From: Trueperaceae bacterium
Lineage (GTDB): Bacteria; Deinococcota; Deinococci; Deinococcales; Trueperaceae
Reading direction: 5' to 3'
Assembly: GCA_011390675.1 (NCBI GenBank)
Contig: JAABRX010000012.1
Span: forward strand, 1-46,438
DNA: 46,438 nt
Within the stretch, counting starts at the first letter, position 1. Each line of letters opens with the position of its first letter. Below, piece by piece: positions 26,331 to 34,116 of the stretch. The notes beneath the pieces are model-generated. The model made no database searches, was not told the DNA's origin, and saw nothing but the letters and a program-made list of their open reading frames with translations. A program made the position numbers and the translations under genes.

Positions 26331-29279
26331 GTGGCCCAGAAGACGGCCAAGACCAAAGCGCCCAAGGGCGGCACCACCCGGCTCGTGATCGTCGAGTCGC
26401 CCACCAAGGCGCGCACCATCGAGCGCTTCCTGGGCCCTGGCTACCGCGTCGTGGCGAGCATGGGGCACGTGCGCGACCTCCCCGCCAACGCGAAGCAGGC
26501 GGGCGACCAAGCCAAGCGGCTCACCTTCGGCATCGACATCGACGATGCCTACAAACCCCACTACGTGATCTCGCCACAGAACCAGACCAAGGTGCGCGGA
26601 CTCAAGAAGGCGCTCGCCGGCGCGGACGAGGTCTACATCGCGACGGATGAGGACCGCGAGGGCGAGGCCATCGGCTGGCACGTCGTCGAGGTGCTGCAAC
26701 CGAAGGTCCCCGTCAAGCGCATGGCGTTCCACGAGATCACCGCGGCCGCGATCCAGCGAGCGCTGGAGCAGACCCGCGAGCTCGACCTCAACCTCGTCGA
26801 GGCGCAGGAGACGCGCCGGGTCCTCGACCGGTTGGTCGGGTACTCGATCAGCCCGCTGCTCTGGCGCAAGATCGCCCAAGGGCTGTCCGCAGGGCGCGTC
26901 CAGAGCGTCGCCGTGCGGCTCGTCGTGCAGCGCGAATGGGAGCGCCTCGACTTCGTCGCCGGCGGGTACTGGGACGTCGATGCCACGCTGGGCAAGCCCA
27001 CGGCGAGCGCTGCCGCGCGCGTCCAAGCTTCGCTCACCCACGTGGACGGGGTTCGCGTCGCCAGCGGCCGCGATTTCGACGAGCACACCGGGCAGCTGAA
27101 GGCCGACCTGGCGCCCGGCCGTGACGTGGTGTTGCTCGACGAGCGCGCCGCCAGCGAGCTCGCCTCCGGCCTGCGCGCCGGTGCCTGGTCCGTCGCCGAC
27201 CTCGAGACGCGCGAGGAGACGCGCCGCCCGACCGCGCCGTTCACGACGTCGACGCTCCAGCAGGAGGCCTCGCGCAAGCTGGGCTGGTCGGCGCGCGACA
27301 CCATGCGCGTCGCCCAGGCGCTCTACGAGCGCGGCCACATCACCTACATGCGCACCGACAGCACGAACCTCGCCCCCGAGGCGCTCGACGCGATCCGCGC
27401 CACGGTGCGCGCCCGCTACGGCGCCGACCACCTGCCGGACGCGCCGAGGAGCTACGGCAAGACGTCGAAGAACGCGCAGGAAGCGCACGAGGCGATCCGG
27501 CCGGCGGGCGTCGAGATGCGCACGGGCGAAGAGCTCGGCCTGCGCGACCGCGACGCCGCCCTCTACGACCTGGTGTGGAAGCGCGCCGTCGCCAGCCAGA
27601 TGGCCGACGCCCGCCTCCGCTTCGTCACCGCGCGCATCGAGGGGCGCGACGGGACGGGCGACGGAGCCCGCGTCGCCACCTTCCGCGCCACCGGTCGAAC
27701 GACCGTGTTCGCGGGTTTCCAACGCGCCTACGTCGAGGGGAGCGACGACCCGGACGCGGCGCTCGACGCCCAGCAGCAGCCTCTGCCACCGCTCGAACGC
27801 GGCGACGTGCTCGAACCCGTCGAGGTCGCCGCGGCGGGCCACGAGACCAAGCCGCCGGCGCGCTTCACCGAGGCGACGCTCGTCAAGGCGCTCGAAGAGA
27901 AGAGCATCGGCCGCCCCAGCACGTACGCGTCGATCCTCGACACCATCCAGCAACGCCGCTACGTGCGCAAGGTGGGGAGCCAACTGGTGCCCACCTTCAC
28001 CGGCTTCGCGACGAACGCGCTCTTGGAGCACCAGTTCCCGCACTTGGTCGACGAGCTCTTCACCGCCAAGATGGAGGACGACCTCGACGCGATCGCTCAG
28101 GGCACCGCGAAGCGGGTCCCGTACCTCGACGCGATCTACGCCGGGCCGAACGGGATCGCCACGCTCGTCCAGTCCGGCCTCGCCGACGTGGACGCGCGCG
28201 AGATCAGCACGATCGAGCACCCCAAGTGGGCGCCCTTCGTCGTGCGCGTCGGCCGCTACGGTCCGTACGTGGAGGGCGAGGTCGACGGCGAGACGCTCAA
28301 GGCCAGCCTCCCCGACGAGGCCGTGCCCGCCGACCTCGTGCGCGACGACCTGGAGCGCGCGCTGCGCGAACGCAACACCCCCGACGAGGCGCTCGCCACC
28401 CACCGACCGAGCGGCGAGCCGATGCTCCTCAAGCGCGGGCCGTACGGCCCGTACCTGCAGCTCGGCGACGGAACCGGCGAAGACCGGCCCAAGCGGGTTT
28501 CGCTCCCGCCCGGCGTCACGCCCGAGGCGGTCGACGGGGCGATGGCGCAGGCGCTGCTCGACCTGCCGCGACAGCTCGGCGCCCACCCCGACACGGGCGA
28601 GACCATCGAGGCCCACATCGGCCGCTTCGGCCCGTACGTGCGCCACCAGCGCGTGTTCGCGAGCCTCCCCAAGGGCATGGACGTGCTCGAGGTCGACCTC
28701 GCCACGGCGCTGGACTTGCTCGCCAAGAAGCGCGGCCGCGGTGCGCCGCGCAAGACGCTGGGCGACCACCCCGACGACGCGGAGCCGGTGACGCTGCACG
28801 ACGGCGCCTACGGCCCGTACGTCAAGCACGGCAAGGTGAACGCCTCGCTCCCCGAGGGCCAGGACCCCGACGCCCTCACGCTCGACGAGGCGCTGGCGCT
28901 GATCGCCGCGCGGGCCGCCGCGAAGGGCGTGCGCAGCAGCGCCAAGCGCAAGGCCAAGAGCGGTGGCAAGAGCGGCGGCAAGAGCGGTGGCAAGAGCGCC
29001 ACCAAGAAGCGGACCACCACCACCAAGGCCAAGTCGGCCACCGCCAAGACCGCCCGACCGAAGGCCACCCCCGAGGACCTCGAGCCGTTCCTCGACCAGC
29101 TCGACCCCCCCGTCCGGGCGGTCGTGGCGCCGATCGACGGCATCGGCGTGCCCAAGGAGTCGATGGTGTCGGTCACCGAGCGGCTCGGCATCTCGCAAGA
29201 GGACGCCGAAGCCGCGCTCAAGCGTGGCCGCTTCAAGCTGCGCATGGCGTTCGGCAAGGCGCGCCGGGCCGACGGGTGA
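26331..29279 (+). CDS. topA: DNA topoisomerase I (type IA)
   Basis: Relaxes negative supercoils by single-strand passage. The 982-residue protein has an N-terminal Toprim domain (RLVIVESPTKARTIERFLG; DEDREGEAIGWH) and the active tyrosine in ITYMRTDSTNL, Tyr339. GTG 26331 is chosen for its upstream GGAAGG; ATG 26301 lies inside the -10 box. There are no C-terminal zinc-finger cysteines. Instead there are four repeats around GRYGPY, GPYGPY, GRFGPY and GAYGPY, a Lys/Ser/Gly/Thr linker partly coded by a 12-base tandem repeat (about 28960-29000), and a final charged domain. The next gene overlaps by GTGA. Confidence 0.96.
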   Translation: MAQKTAKTKAPKGGTTRLVIVESPTKARTIERFLGPGYRVVASMGHVRDLPANAKQAGDQAKRLTFGIDIDDAYKPHYVISPQNQTKVRGLKKALAGADEVYIATDEDREGEAIGWHVVEVLQPKVPVKRMAFHEITAAAIQRALEQTRELDLNLVEAQETRRVLDRLVGYSISPLLWRKIAQGLSAGRVQSVAVRLVVQREWERLDFVAGGYWDVDATLGKPTASAAARVQASLTHVDGVRVASGRDFDEHTGQLKADLAPGRDVVLLDERAASELASGLRAGAWSVADLETREETRRPTAPFTTSTLQQEASRKLGWSARDTMRVAQALYERGHITYMRTDSTNLAPEALDAIRATVRARYGADHLPDAPRSYGKTSKNAQEAHEAIRPAGVEMRTGEELGLRDRDAALYDLVWKRAVASQMADARLRFVTARIEGRDGTGDGARVATFRATGRTTVFAGFQRAYVEGSDDPDAALDAQQQPLPPLERGDVLEPVEVAAAGHETKPPARFTEATLVKALEEKSIGRPSTYASILDTIQQRRYVRKVGSQLVPTFTGFATNALLEHQFPHLVDELFTAKMEDDLDAIAQGTAKRVPYLDAIYAGPNGIATLVQSGLADVDAREISTIEHPKWAPFVVRVGRYGPYVEGEVDGETLKASLPDEAVPADLVRDDLERALRERNTPDEALATHRPSGEPMLLKRGPYGPYLQLGDGTGEDRPKRVSLPPGVTPEAVDGAMAQALLDLPRQLGAHPDTGETIEAHIGRFGPYVRHQRVFASLPKGMDVLEVDLATALDLLAKKRGRGAPRKTLGDHPDDAEPVTLHDGAYGPYVKHGKVNASLPEGQDPDALTLDEALALIAARAAAKGVRSSAKRKAKSGGKSGGKSGGKSATKKRTTTTKAKSATAKTARPKATPEDLEPFLDQLDPPVRAVVAPIDGIGVPKESMVSVTERLGISQEDAEAALKRGRFKLRMAFGKARRADG

Positions 29280-29623
29280 CGGCGAGCGACGACGCGGTCC
29301 ACCTGGCCGTTGGCGACGCGAGTCGCGCGGCCGTTGGCGACGCCGTGTCGGTGACCGGCCTGGCGCGCGCCGCCGGCGAGGCCGGCGCGCCGGTCCCCGG
29401 CCGACCGTGGGTGGCCGCGCGCCTCGAACGCGCGACCACCTGGTCGCTGGCGCGGCCGCGCTGGCTGTTCGCGGTCGACGCCGCGGTGATCGTCGACCTT
29501 CCGCACGGCGACTTCCGCGTGTTGCAGCGCGGCGACGCGCTCGAGCTCCCCGCCGGGTTGGCGGTGGGGCTGCAACCGGTCAAGGAGGCCGCGACCCTGC
29601 TCTGGCACGACGATCCCGCGTGA
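29276..29623 (+). CDS. Small cupin-like protein
   Basis: A 115-residue protein overlapping topA by four bases (GTGA). From about residue 55 the sequence WSLARPRWLFAVDAAVIVDL, PHGDFRVLQRGDALELPAGL and PVKEAATLLW has the strand-turn pattern of a cupin barrel with a PAG turn, but clear metal-binding His residues are lacking. The N-terminal part contains two copies of a 15-base direct repeat (GGCCGTTGGCGACGC) encoding AVGDA. Function unknown; GC-rich third positions and the coupled start support that it is a real gene. Confidence 0.55.
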   Translation: MTASDDAVHLAVGDASRAAVGDAVSVTGLARAAGEAGAPVPGRPWVAARLERATTWSLARPRWLFAVDAAVIVDLPHGDFRVLQRGDALELPAGLAVGLQPVKEAATLLWHDDPA

Positions 29624-29655
29624 CCCGGCTCCCGCCCGGCGCCGACGACCGCGCG

Positions 29656-29661
29656 TAGACT
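29656..29661 (+). promoter_or_regulatory. Leaderless -10 box of recO
   Basis: TAGACT, five bases before GTG 29667; it lies in the 43-base gap after the cupin-like gene. Confidence 0.6.
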
Positions 29662-29666
29662 GGGGC

Positions 29667-30458
29667 GTGCGCCGAACCCAAGTCCGGGACGCCATCGTCC
29701 TCCGCCGGAGCCCGCTGCCGAGCGGCGACGTCGTCGCCACCCTGCTGTCGCCCACCGGCACGTGGCGCGCGGTGGTGCGCAAGGGGCGCCTCCCGGGCGG
29801 CAACCTCGCCCGGCTCTCGCTCTTCCACGACGTCACCGTGCAGTACTGGCGCCGCAACGACGACGATCTGGCGCTCGTGACGCAGGTGCAGCTCAACGGG
29901 GCGCTCTCCGGGCTGACGCGCCCCGAGGCCTACCCGTACGCCCACCTCCTCGCCGAGCTGACCGACGCGCTCACGGTCGACCACCCCGTGAGCGATCGCT
30001 GGTACGCGCTCCTGGCGAGCGGGCTGCGCGGGCTCGACGTCCACACCGATCCCGAGGCGGTCGGCCTCGCCTACGCCTGGCGCTTGATCGCGACCGCCGG
30101 CCTGGCGCCCGCCGTCGGCCGCTGCGCCCGGTGCGATGCGGCGCCCGACCGGCTCGACGTCGCCGACGGCACGGCGCGCTGCGGGGAACACGGCGCGGAG
30201 CACGGGGGCGCAGCGGCCGACGCGTCCGCCGGTGCGGTCGCTTACCTGGGCGAGGCCGGCATGGAGGCGTTGGCCGTGCTCGTGCGCGGGCCGCTCGCGA
30301 GCGCGGTCGCCGAGCCTCCGAGCGATCGGGCCCGGCACTGGCGGACGCTCCAGCGCTACGTCCGCTGGCACGTGGGCGAGGTGCGGGCGCTCGAGGCGAT
30401 CGCGCGCGACGCGGCCGCTCGGCCCGCGCCGGCCCGCATCGAGGCGCCCGCGTGTTGA
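29667..30458 (+). CDS. recO: DNA repair protein RecO
   Basis: Binds single-stranded DNA and RecR in the RecFOR pathway. The 263-residue protein has the N-terminal OB-fold region (DAIVLRRSPLPSGDVVATLLSPTGTWRAVVRKG), a helical middle domain and a zinc finger CARCDAAPDRL...RCGEHG around residues 152-170. The C-terminal helices RTLQRYVRWHVGEVRAL fit the family. GTG 29667 is supported by the TAGACT box. It overlaps plsY at its stop. The closeness of recR, topA and recO groups recombination functions. Confidence 0.92.
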   Translation: MRRTQVRDAIVLRRSPLPSGDVVATLLSPTGTWRAVVRKGRLPGGNLARLSLFHDVTVQYWRRNDDDLALVTQVQLNGALSGLTRPEAYPYAHLLAELTDALTVDHPVSDRWYALLASGLRGLDVHTDPEAVGLAYAWRLIATAGLAPAVGRCARCDAAPDRLDVADGTARCGEHGAEHGGAAADASAGAVAYLGEAGMEALAVLVRGPLASAVAEPPSDRARHWRTLQRYVRWHVGEVRALEAIARDAAARPAPARIEAPAC

Positions 30459-31081
30459 CCCTCGCCGCCGCCCTGGCGATCGGGTACCTGTTGGGCGCGC
30501 TCCCCTCGGCCGCGCTCGCCGCGCGCCTCCGCGGCCGGCGCATCTTCGAGGTCGGGTCCGGCAACATGGGCGCGATGAACACGGCCCGCAACCTCGGCTG
30601 GGGGTTGGGGGTCGCCGTCTTCGCCGCCGACGTCGCCAAGGGGGCGCTCGCGACCGCCGCCGGCATGGCGATGGCGCGCACCGTCGCGCTCGAGCCCGGC
30701 GCCGCCCTCGCCACCGCGCTCGCGGCCGGGCTCGGCGCCGTCGTCGGCCACGCCTGGTCGGTGTTCGTGGGCTTCAAGGGCGGCAAGGCGCTCGCCACCA
30801 TCTTCGGTGCATCGCTCCCGCTCTACCCGTTCGGTGGCCTGGCGGGGCTCGTGCTCATCGTCTCCCTGACGCTGCTGACGCGTCGCGCGACGGCGGCGGC
30901 GATCGCGACGCTCGTGCTCTACCCGCTGGTGGTCGCGCTCGCCGCGCTGCGCGGCGGGGCCGACACCGATACCGCCTTCGCGCTCTTCACCGGCACCGCG
31001 CCGCTCGCGGCGATCGCGACCTTCAAGTACCTCCGCCCCGTCATTGCCAGCGCTCGAACGCCTCGGGCGCCTCCCCGATGA
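30452..31081 (+). CDS. plsY: Glycerol-3-phosphate acyltransferase (acyl-phosphate type)
   Basis: Inner-membrane enzyme that adds an acyl chain from acyl phosphate to glycerol 3-phosphate, the first step of phospholipid synthesis. The 209-residue protein has the PlsY signature GSGNMGAMNTARNLG, the GFKGGKALAT motif and several membrane helices, beginning with LAAALAIGYLLGALPSAALA. GTG 30452 overlaps the recO stop by seven bases; TTG 30455 would give a TTGA overlap and is an alternative. The 3' end overlaps the folC gene on the other strand by 41 bases, and the C-terminal tail is short and basic. Confidence 0.95.
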   Translation: MLTLAAALAIGYLLGALPSAALAARLRGRRIFEVGSGNMGAMNTARNLGWGLGVAVFAADVAKGALATAAGMAMARTVALEPGAALATALAAGLGAVVGHAWSVFVGFKGGKALATIFGASLPLYPFGGLAGLVLIVSLTLLTRRATAAAIATLVLYPLVVALAALRGGADTDTAFALFTGTAPLAAIATFKYLRPVIASARTPRAPPR

Positions 31082-32330
31082 GGCGCGGCCGCACCGCACC
31101 GACCAGATAGAGGCTGCCCGCGACGACGACGGTGGACCCCGCGGGCGCGAGCTCGAGGGCACGCGCGAGCGCCGCGTCGGGGTCGGCCGCGACGTGCACG
31201 CGCGGCGCGGCCGGCGAGCGCCGCAGCGCGGCCGCCAAAGCGTCGACCGCGGCCGCGCGCGGGCTCGCGGTGGCGCGCGTCGCGACGACGTCGGGGGCGA
31301 GCGCCGCGAGCGCCGCCGCCAGCGGGCCCTCCGCCTTGTCGTCCGAGACGCCGACCACCGCCACGGCCGGCCGCGCGTCCAGCGAGCGCAGCGCGGCCGC
31401 CAGCGCCGCGGCGCCGGCGGGGTTGTGGGCGCCGTCGAGCAACCACTGGCGCCCGAAGGCCCGCAGCGGCTCGAGTCGACCGGGCCAGCGCACCGTGGCT
31501 GCGCCGTGCGCGATCGCCGGCCACGGCACGCCCCAGGCCGCCGCACCCAGCGCCGCCAAAGCCAGGTTGCGCGCCTGATGCAGCCCGAGCAGCGGCGTCG
31601 CGATCGGGCCGGCGCCGAGGCCCTCCACCCGGACGCCCGCCCAGCCGAGGTCGACGCCGCGCCAATCGAGGTCGTCGAGCGCGGTCAAGCGCGCGCCACG
31701 CGCGGCGGCCGCGGCGCGGAGCACGTCGAGCGCGGCGCCGTCCGCGGCCGTGAGCGCCGGCCGCCCATGGCGCCAGACGCCCGCCTTCTCGCCCGCGATC
31801 GCTTCGAGCGTGCCCCCGAGCACGGCCTCGTGGTCGAGCGCCACCTGCGCGACCAGGCTCAGCTCCGGTTCGGTGGCGTTCGTCGCGTCCCAGCGACCGC
31901 CCATCCCCACCTCGAGCACCGCGCGGTGCACGCCTGCCCGCGCGAAGGCGAGCAGGGCCACCGCCACCAGCACCTCGAAGAAGGTCGCCCCCTGCGCCTC
32001 GGCGTGGGGCCGCACGAGGTCGAGCACCGCCTCGAGCTCCGCGCGCGCGACCGGAGCGCCGTCCACGTGCACGCGCTCGTCGAAGCGCATCAGGTGGGGG
32101 CTGACGAAGCGACCGACCGGCTTCGCAGCAACCGGGTCCGCCCGCAGCATCGCGTCGAGCAGCGCGGTGGTCGAACCCTTGCCGTTCGTCCCCGCCACGA
32201 GCGCCACGGCCAGGGCGTCCTGGGGGCGTCCGAGGGCCTCGAGCAGCGCTTGGGTGCGCTCCAGACCGGGGCGCACGCCGAAGCGTTGGCGCCGCTCCAC
32301 CCACCCCCAGGCACCGTCGCCGGTGCTCAC
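31041..32330 (-). CDS. folC: Folylpolyglutamate synthase / dihydrofolate synthase
   Basis: Mur-ligase-like enzyme adding glutamate to folates. The 429-residue protein has the P-loop GTNGKGST (47-54), SPHLMRFDERVHVDG, EVGMGGRWDATNATEP (family signature), LDHEAVLGGTLEAIAGEKAG and LLDGAHNPAGAAAL. GTG 32330 overlaps the HD-hydrolase stop (GTGA). The end of the gene runs 41 bases into plsY on the opposite strand, so the stops of the two convergent genes lie inside each other. Confidence 0.95.
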   Translation of the reverse strand: MSTGDGAWGWVERRQRFGVRPGLERTQALLEALGRPQDALAVALVAGTNGKGSTTALLDAMLRADPVAAKPVGRFVSPHLMRFDERVHVDGAPVARAELEAVLDLVRPHAEAQGATFFEVLVAVALLAFARAGVHRAVLEVGMGGRWDATNATEPELSLVAQVALDHEAVLGGTLEAIAGEKAGVWRHGRPALTAADGAALDVLRAAAAARGARLTALDDLDWRGVDLGWAGVRVEGLGAGPIATPLLGLHQARNLALAALGAAAWGVPWPAIAHGAATVRWPGRLEPLRAFGRQWLLDGAHNPAGAAALAAALRSLDARPAVAVVGVSDDKAEGPLAAALAALAPDVVATRATASPRAAAVDALAAALRRSPAAPRVHVAADPDAALARALELAPAGSTVVVAGSLYLVGAVRPRLIGEAPEAFERWQ

Positions 32331-32872
32331 GCGCCCCCTCGGTCGGCGACGCCCGCCCCAGCCCGCCACGCCGCGTCGGCGGCCGCGTCCGCGGCCGCCA
32401 GCGCCGCGGCTGCGGGATCGCCGGTCCGCGGCCGGTGGTGCTCCGCCACGAGCTCGACCACGCGCGGATCGGCGCCGGCGGCGGCGAGCATCCGCGCGCC
32501 CACGGCGGCGTGGTCGCGATCGCGCTCGACCGCCCGGCCGAGCGCGCCGCGTGGGGCGTTCGGCCGACGATCGCGCCGCACCAGGTGGACCGCGATCCGC
32601 TCCCACGCCCGGTACGGCGCCACCGACTTGCCGACGTCGTGCAGCAGCGCCGCGCGCACCCACACCGGATCGGCGTCCGGGTGGTCGCGCAACAGCCGGC
32701 GCGCGACCCGGCAGCCGTGGTCGCGATCGCGGACGTCCATCGCCCGGTACAGCGCCCGCTCGGGCTCCGGCAACCACGCCTCGGCGAAGGCGTCCTCCGG
32801 GCGCGCGAGCGCGGGCGCGAAGGCTCGAGCGGTGCGGGCCAGGAGGGCCATCCAGCGGCCAGGAGCGTCCAC
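32327..32872 (-). CDS. HD-domain hydrolase
   Basis: A 181-residue protein of the HD metal-dependent phosphohydrolase superfamily. The first His is in RDRDHGCRVARRLL (about residue 52), the HD pair in WVRAALLHDVGKSVAPY (78-79), and further His candidates in RDHAAVGARML and VAEHHRP. Substrates in the superfamily range from nucleotides to cyclic dinucleotides; none can be assigned. The start is put at GTG 32872, seven bases after a TAGACT box, rather than the internal ATG 32851. It is coupled to folC and divergent from the SpoIIM-like gene. Confidence 0.8.
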   Translation of the reverse strand: MDAPGRWMALLARTARAFAPALARPEDAFAEAWLPEPERALYRAMDVRDRDHGCRVARRLLRDHPDADPVWVRAALLHDVGKSVAPYRAWERIAVHLVRRDRRPNAPRGALGRAVERDRDHAAVGARMLAAAGADPRVVELVAEHHRPRTGDPAAAALAAADAAADAAWRAGAGVADRGGA

Positions 32873-32879
32873 GGGCGCG

Positions 32880-32885
32880 AGTCTA
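32880..32885 (-). promoter_or_regulatory. Leaderless -10 box of the HD-hydrolase gene
   Basis: TAGACT on the minus strand, seven bases before GTG 32872. It stands back-to-back with the 32903-32908 box; the two boxes are 17 bases apart. Confidence 0.6.
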
Positions 32886-32902
32886 GCCCGCGACCCGACC
32901 CG

Positions 32903-32908
32903 TATCAT
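32903..32908 (+). promoter_or_regulatory. Leaderless -10 box of the SpoIIM-like membrane protein gene
   Basis: TATCAT, seven bases before ATG 32916. An in-frame ATG at 32907 falls inside the box, so 32916 is preferred. Confidence 0.55.
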
Positions 32909-32915
32909 GGCGTCG

Positions 32916-34100
32916 ATGCGACGCCTCGTGCCCCTCGCCCTCTTCTTCGCGGCGCTCGCCTGGCTCGGTCCCGCGACCGCCCAGAGCGCGCCCCCCGATC
33001 CACCGTCCGCCGAGGCAGCGACCACCGCGGACGCCGCCCTCGCCGTCGACGCCCTCGCCGTCGACGATCGCGGCTGGCCGATCGGCGACGACCCCGCGGC
33101 GGTCGCGGACGCGGCGGTCGCCGTCTGGCTCGAGCGCCCGGCGCCGACGATCGCCGAGCTCGCAGGCCGTCCGGTCGAAGAGGTCTGCGCGGCGCTGCCC
33201 GCCCTCGTCGCCAACCCACCCCCGACCGCCGGCACCGAGGTGCGCCTCGCAGAGCGGCGATCCGCGACCGTCGCCGATCCCGAGGTCGAAGCCTCGTTCA
33301 CGTACGCGGCGGTGCGCCCAGGCGACGTCCTCGACGTCGTCCAGGTCGACCTGCTCCGCGACGACGAGGCCTGGACCGTCGCGCGCGTCGGCTTCCGCGT
33401 CGACCCGGCCACCATCGGGCGCGCCTGGCTGCAGACACCGACCGCGAGCTTCGCCTTCGTGACCCTGAGCGTGCTGGTGCTGTTGGGGCTGCTGCGGCCG
33501 AGCCCGCTGCGCCGCGCGCTCGCGCACGCGGGCGACACCATCCGCCGCCACCGGCGCACCGTGGTGGGCACGATGATCGTCCTGTACACCGTGTTCGGCC
33601 TCGGGGTGCTCAGCGGCAGCGGTCTGCCCGACGCCTGCGGCGAGGCGGTGCTGGTGGTGGTGCAACAAGCGGTCGGCCAGCTGGGGGCGACGGATGCCTA
33701 CGGGAGCGGCGACGTCGCGCGCGCGGCGGTCGTGACCTTCTACCAGAACTTCGTGGTCGTGACCTTCAGCGTGCACTTCCTGCTCTCGATGCTGCTCGGC
33801 GCGCCCACGTACCTGCTCGCCATCCCCCAGTTCTTCCTGCTCGGCGTCCCGTTCGGGCTGCTCGGCGGCGCCTCGCCGCTGGCGCTGCTCCCGGTGATCG
33901 CGCTCGTCGCGATCGAGTTGACCGCGTACTTCTTGGTCGTGTCGGGGGGCGGCATCGTGCTGGGCACGCTCTTCCGCCGCGGCTTCGGCGCCTACCCGGA
34001 GGCGGTGCGCCGGGCCGCATCGCTGCTCGTCCCGTCGGGTCTGCTGCTGCTGTTCGGCGCGTGGTACGAGGCGATCGTGTTGATCGTCTTCGGGCTCTGA
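32916..34100 (+). CDS. SpoIIM-like membrane protein with exported N-terminal domain
   Basis: A 394-residue protein starting with a signal-type segment (LVPLALFFAALAWLGPATAQS). Residues 25-165 form an Ala/Asp-rich exported region with a Thr/Glu beta-like stretch and no recognised fold. Then about six membrane helices follow from residue 175. In the last part, FYQNFVVVTFSVHFLLSMLLGAP and IELTAYFLVVSGGGIVLG resemble the SpoIIM (DUF95) family, in which a PHG-E helix is conserved; the match is only partial. Function unknown. A 15-base tandem repeat encodes ALAVDALAVD near residue 41. It converges with the phosphatase-superfamily gene, 16 bases apart. Confidence 0.6.
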   Translation: MRRLVPLALFFAALAWLGPATAQSAPPDPPSAEAATTADAALAVDALAVDDRGWPIGDDPAAVADAAVAVWLERPAPTIAELAGRPVEEVCAALPALVANPPPTAGTEVRLAERRSATVADPEVEASFTYAAVRPGDVLDVVQVDLLRDDEAWTVARVGFRVDPATIGRAWLQTPTASFAFVTLSVLVLLGLLRPSPLRRALAHAGDTIRRHRRTVVGTMIVLYTVFGLGVLSGSGLPDACGEAVLVVVQQAVGQLGATDAYGSGDVARAAVVTFYQNFVVVTFSVHFLLSMLLGAPTYLLAIPQFFLLGVPFGLLGGASPLALLPVIALVAIELTAYFLVVSGGGIVLGTLFRRGFGAYPEAVRRAASLLVPSGLLLLFGAWYEAIVLIVFGL

Positions 34101-34116
34101 CGCCCGCGCCGCAGCG

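Noticed and set aside
28960-29000. Tandem 12-base repeats as a CRISPR or regulatory array
   Set aside because: They code for a Lys-Ser-Gly-Gly linker inside topA with no spacers; a low-complexity coding repeat explains them.
26256-29198. Open frame of 980 codons opposite topA
   Set aside because: Antisense of a clear topoisomerase I gene; no motifs, and it would overlap the topA promoter.
29308-29345. 15-base direct repeat as an insertion target duplication
   Set aside because: Nothing mobile lies between the copies, and both are in frame coding AVGDA, so a small coding duplication is likelier.
31044-32915. In-frame extension upstream of the SpoIIM-like protein through folC and the HD gene
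   Set aside because: The region is fully explained by two minus-strand genes with family motifs; the leaderless TATCAT box fixes the start at 32916.
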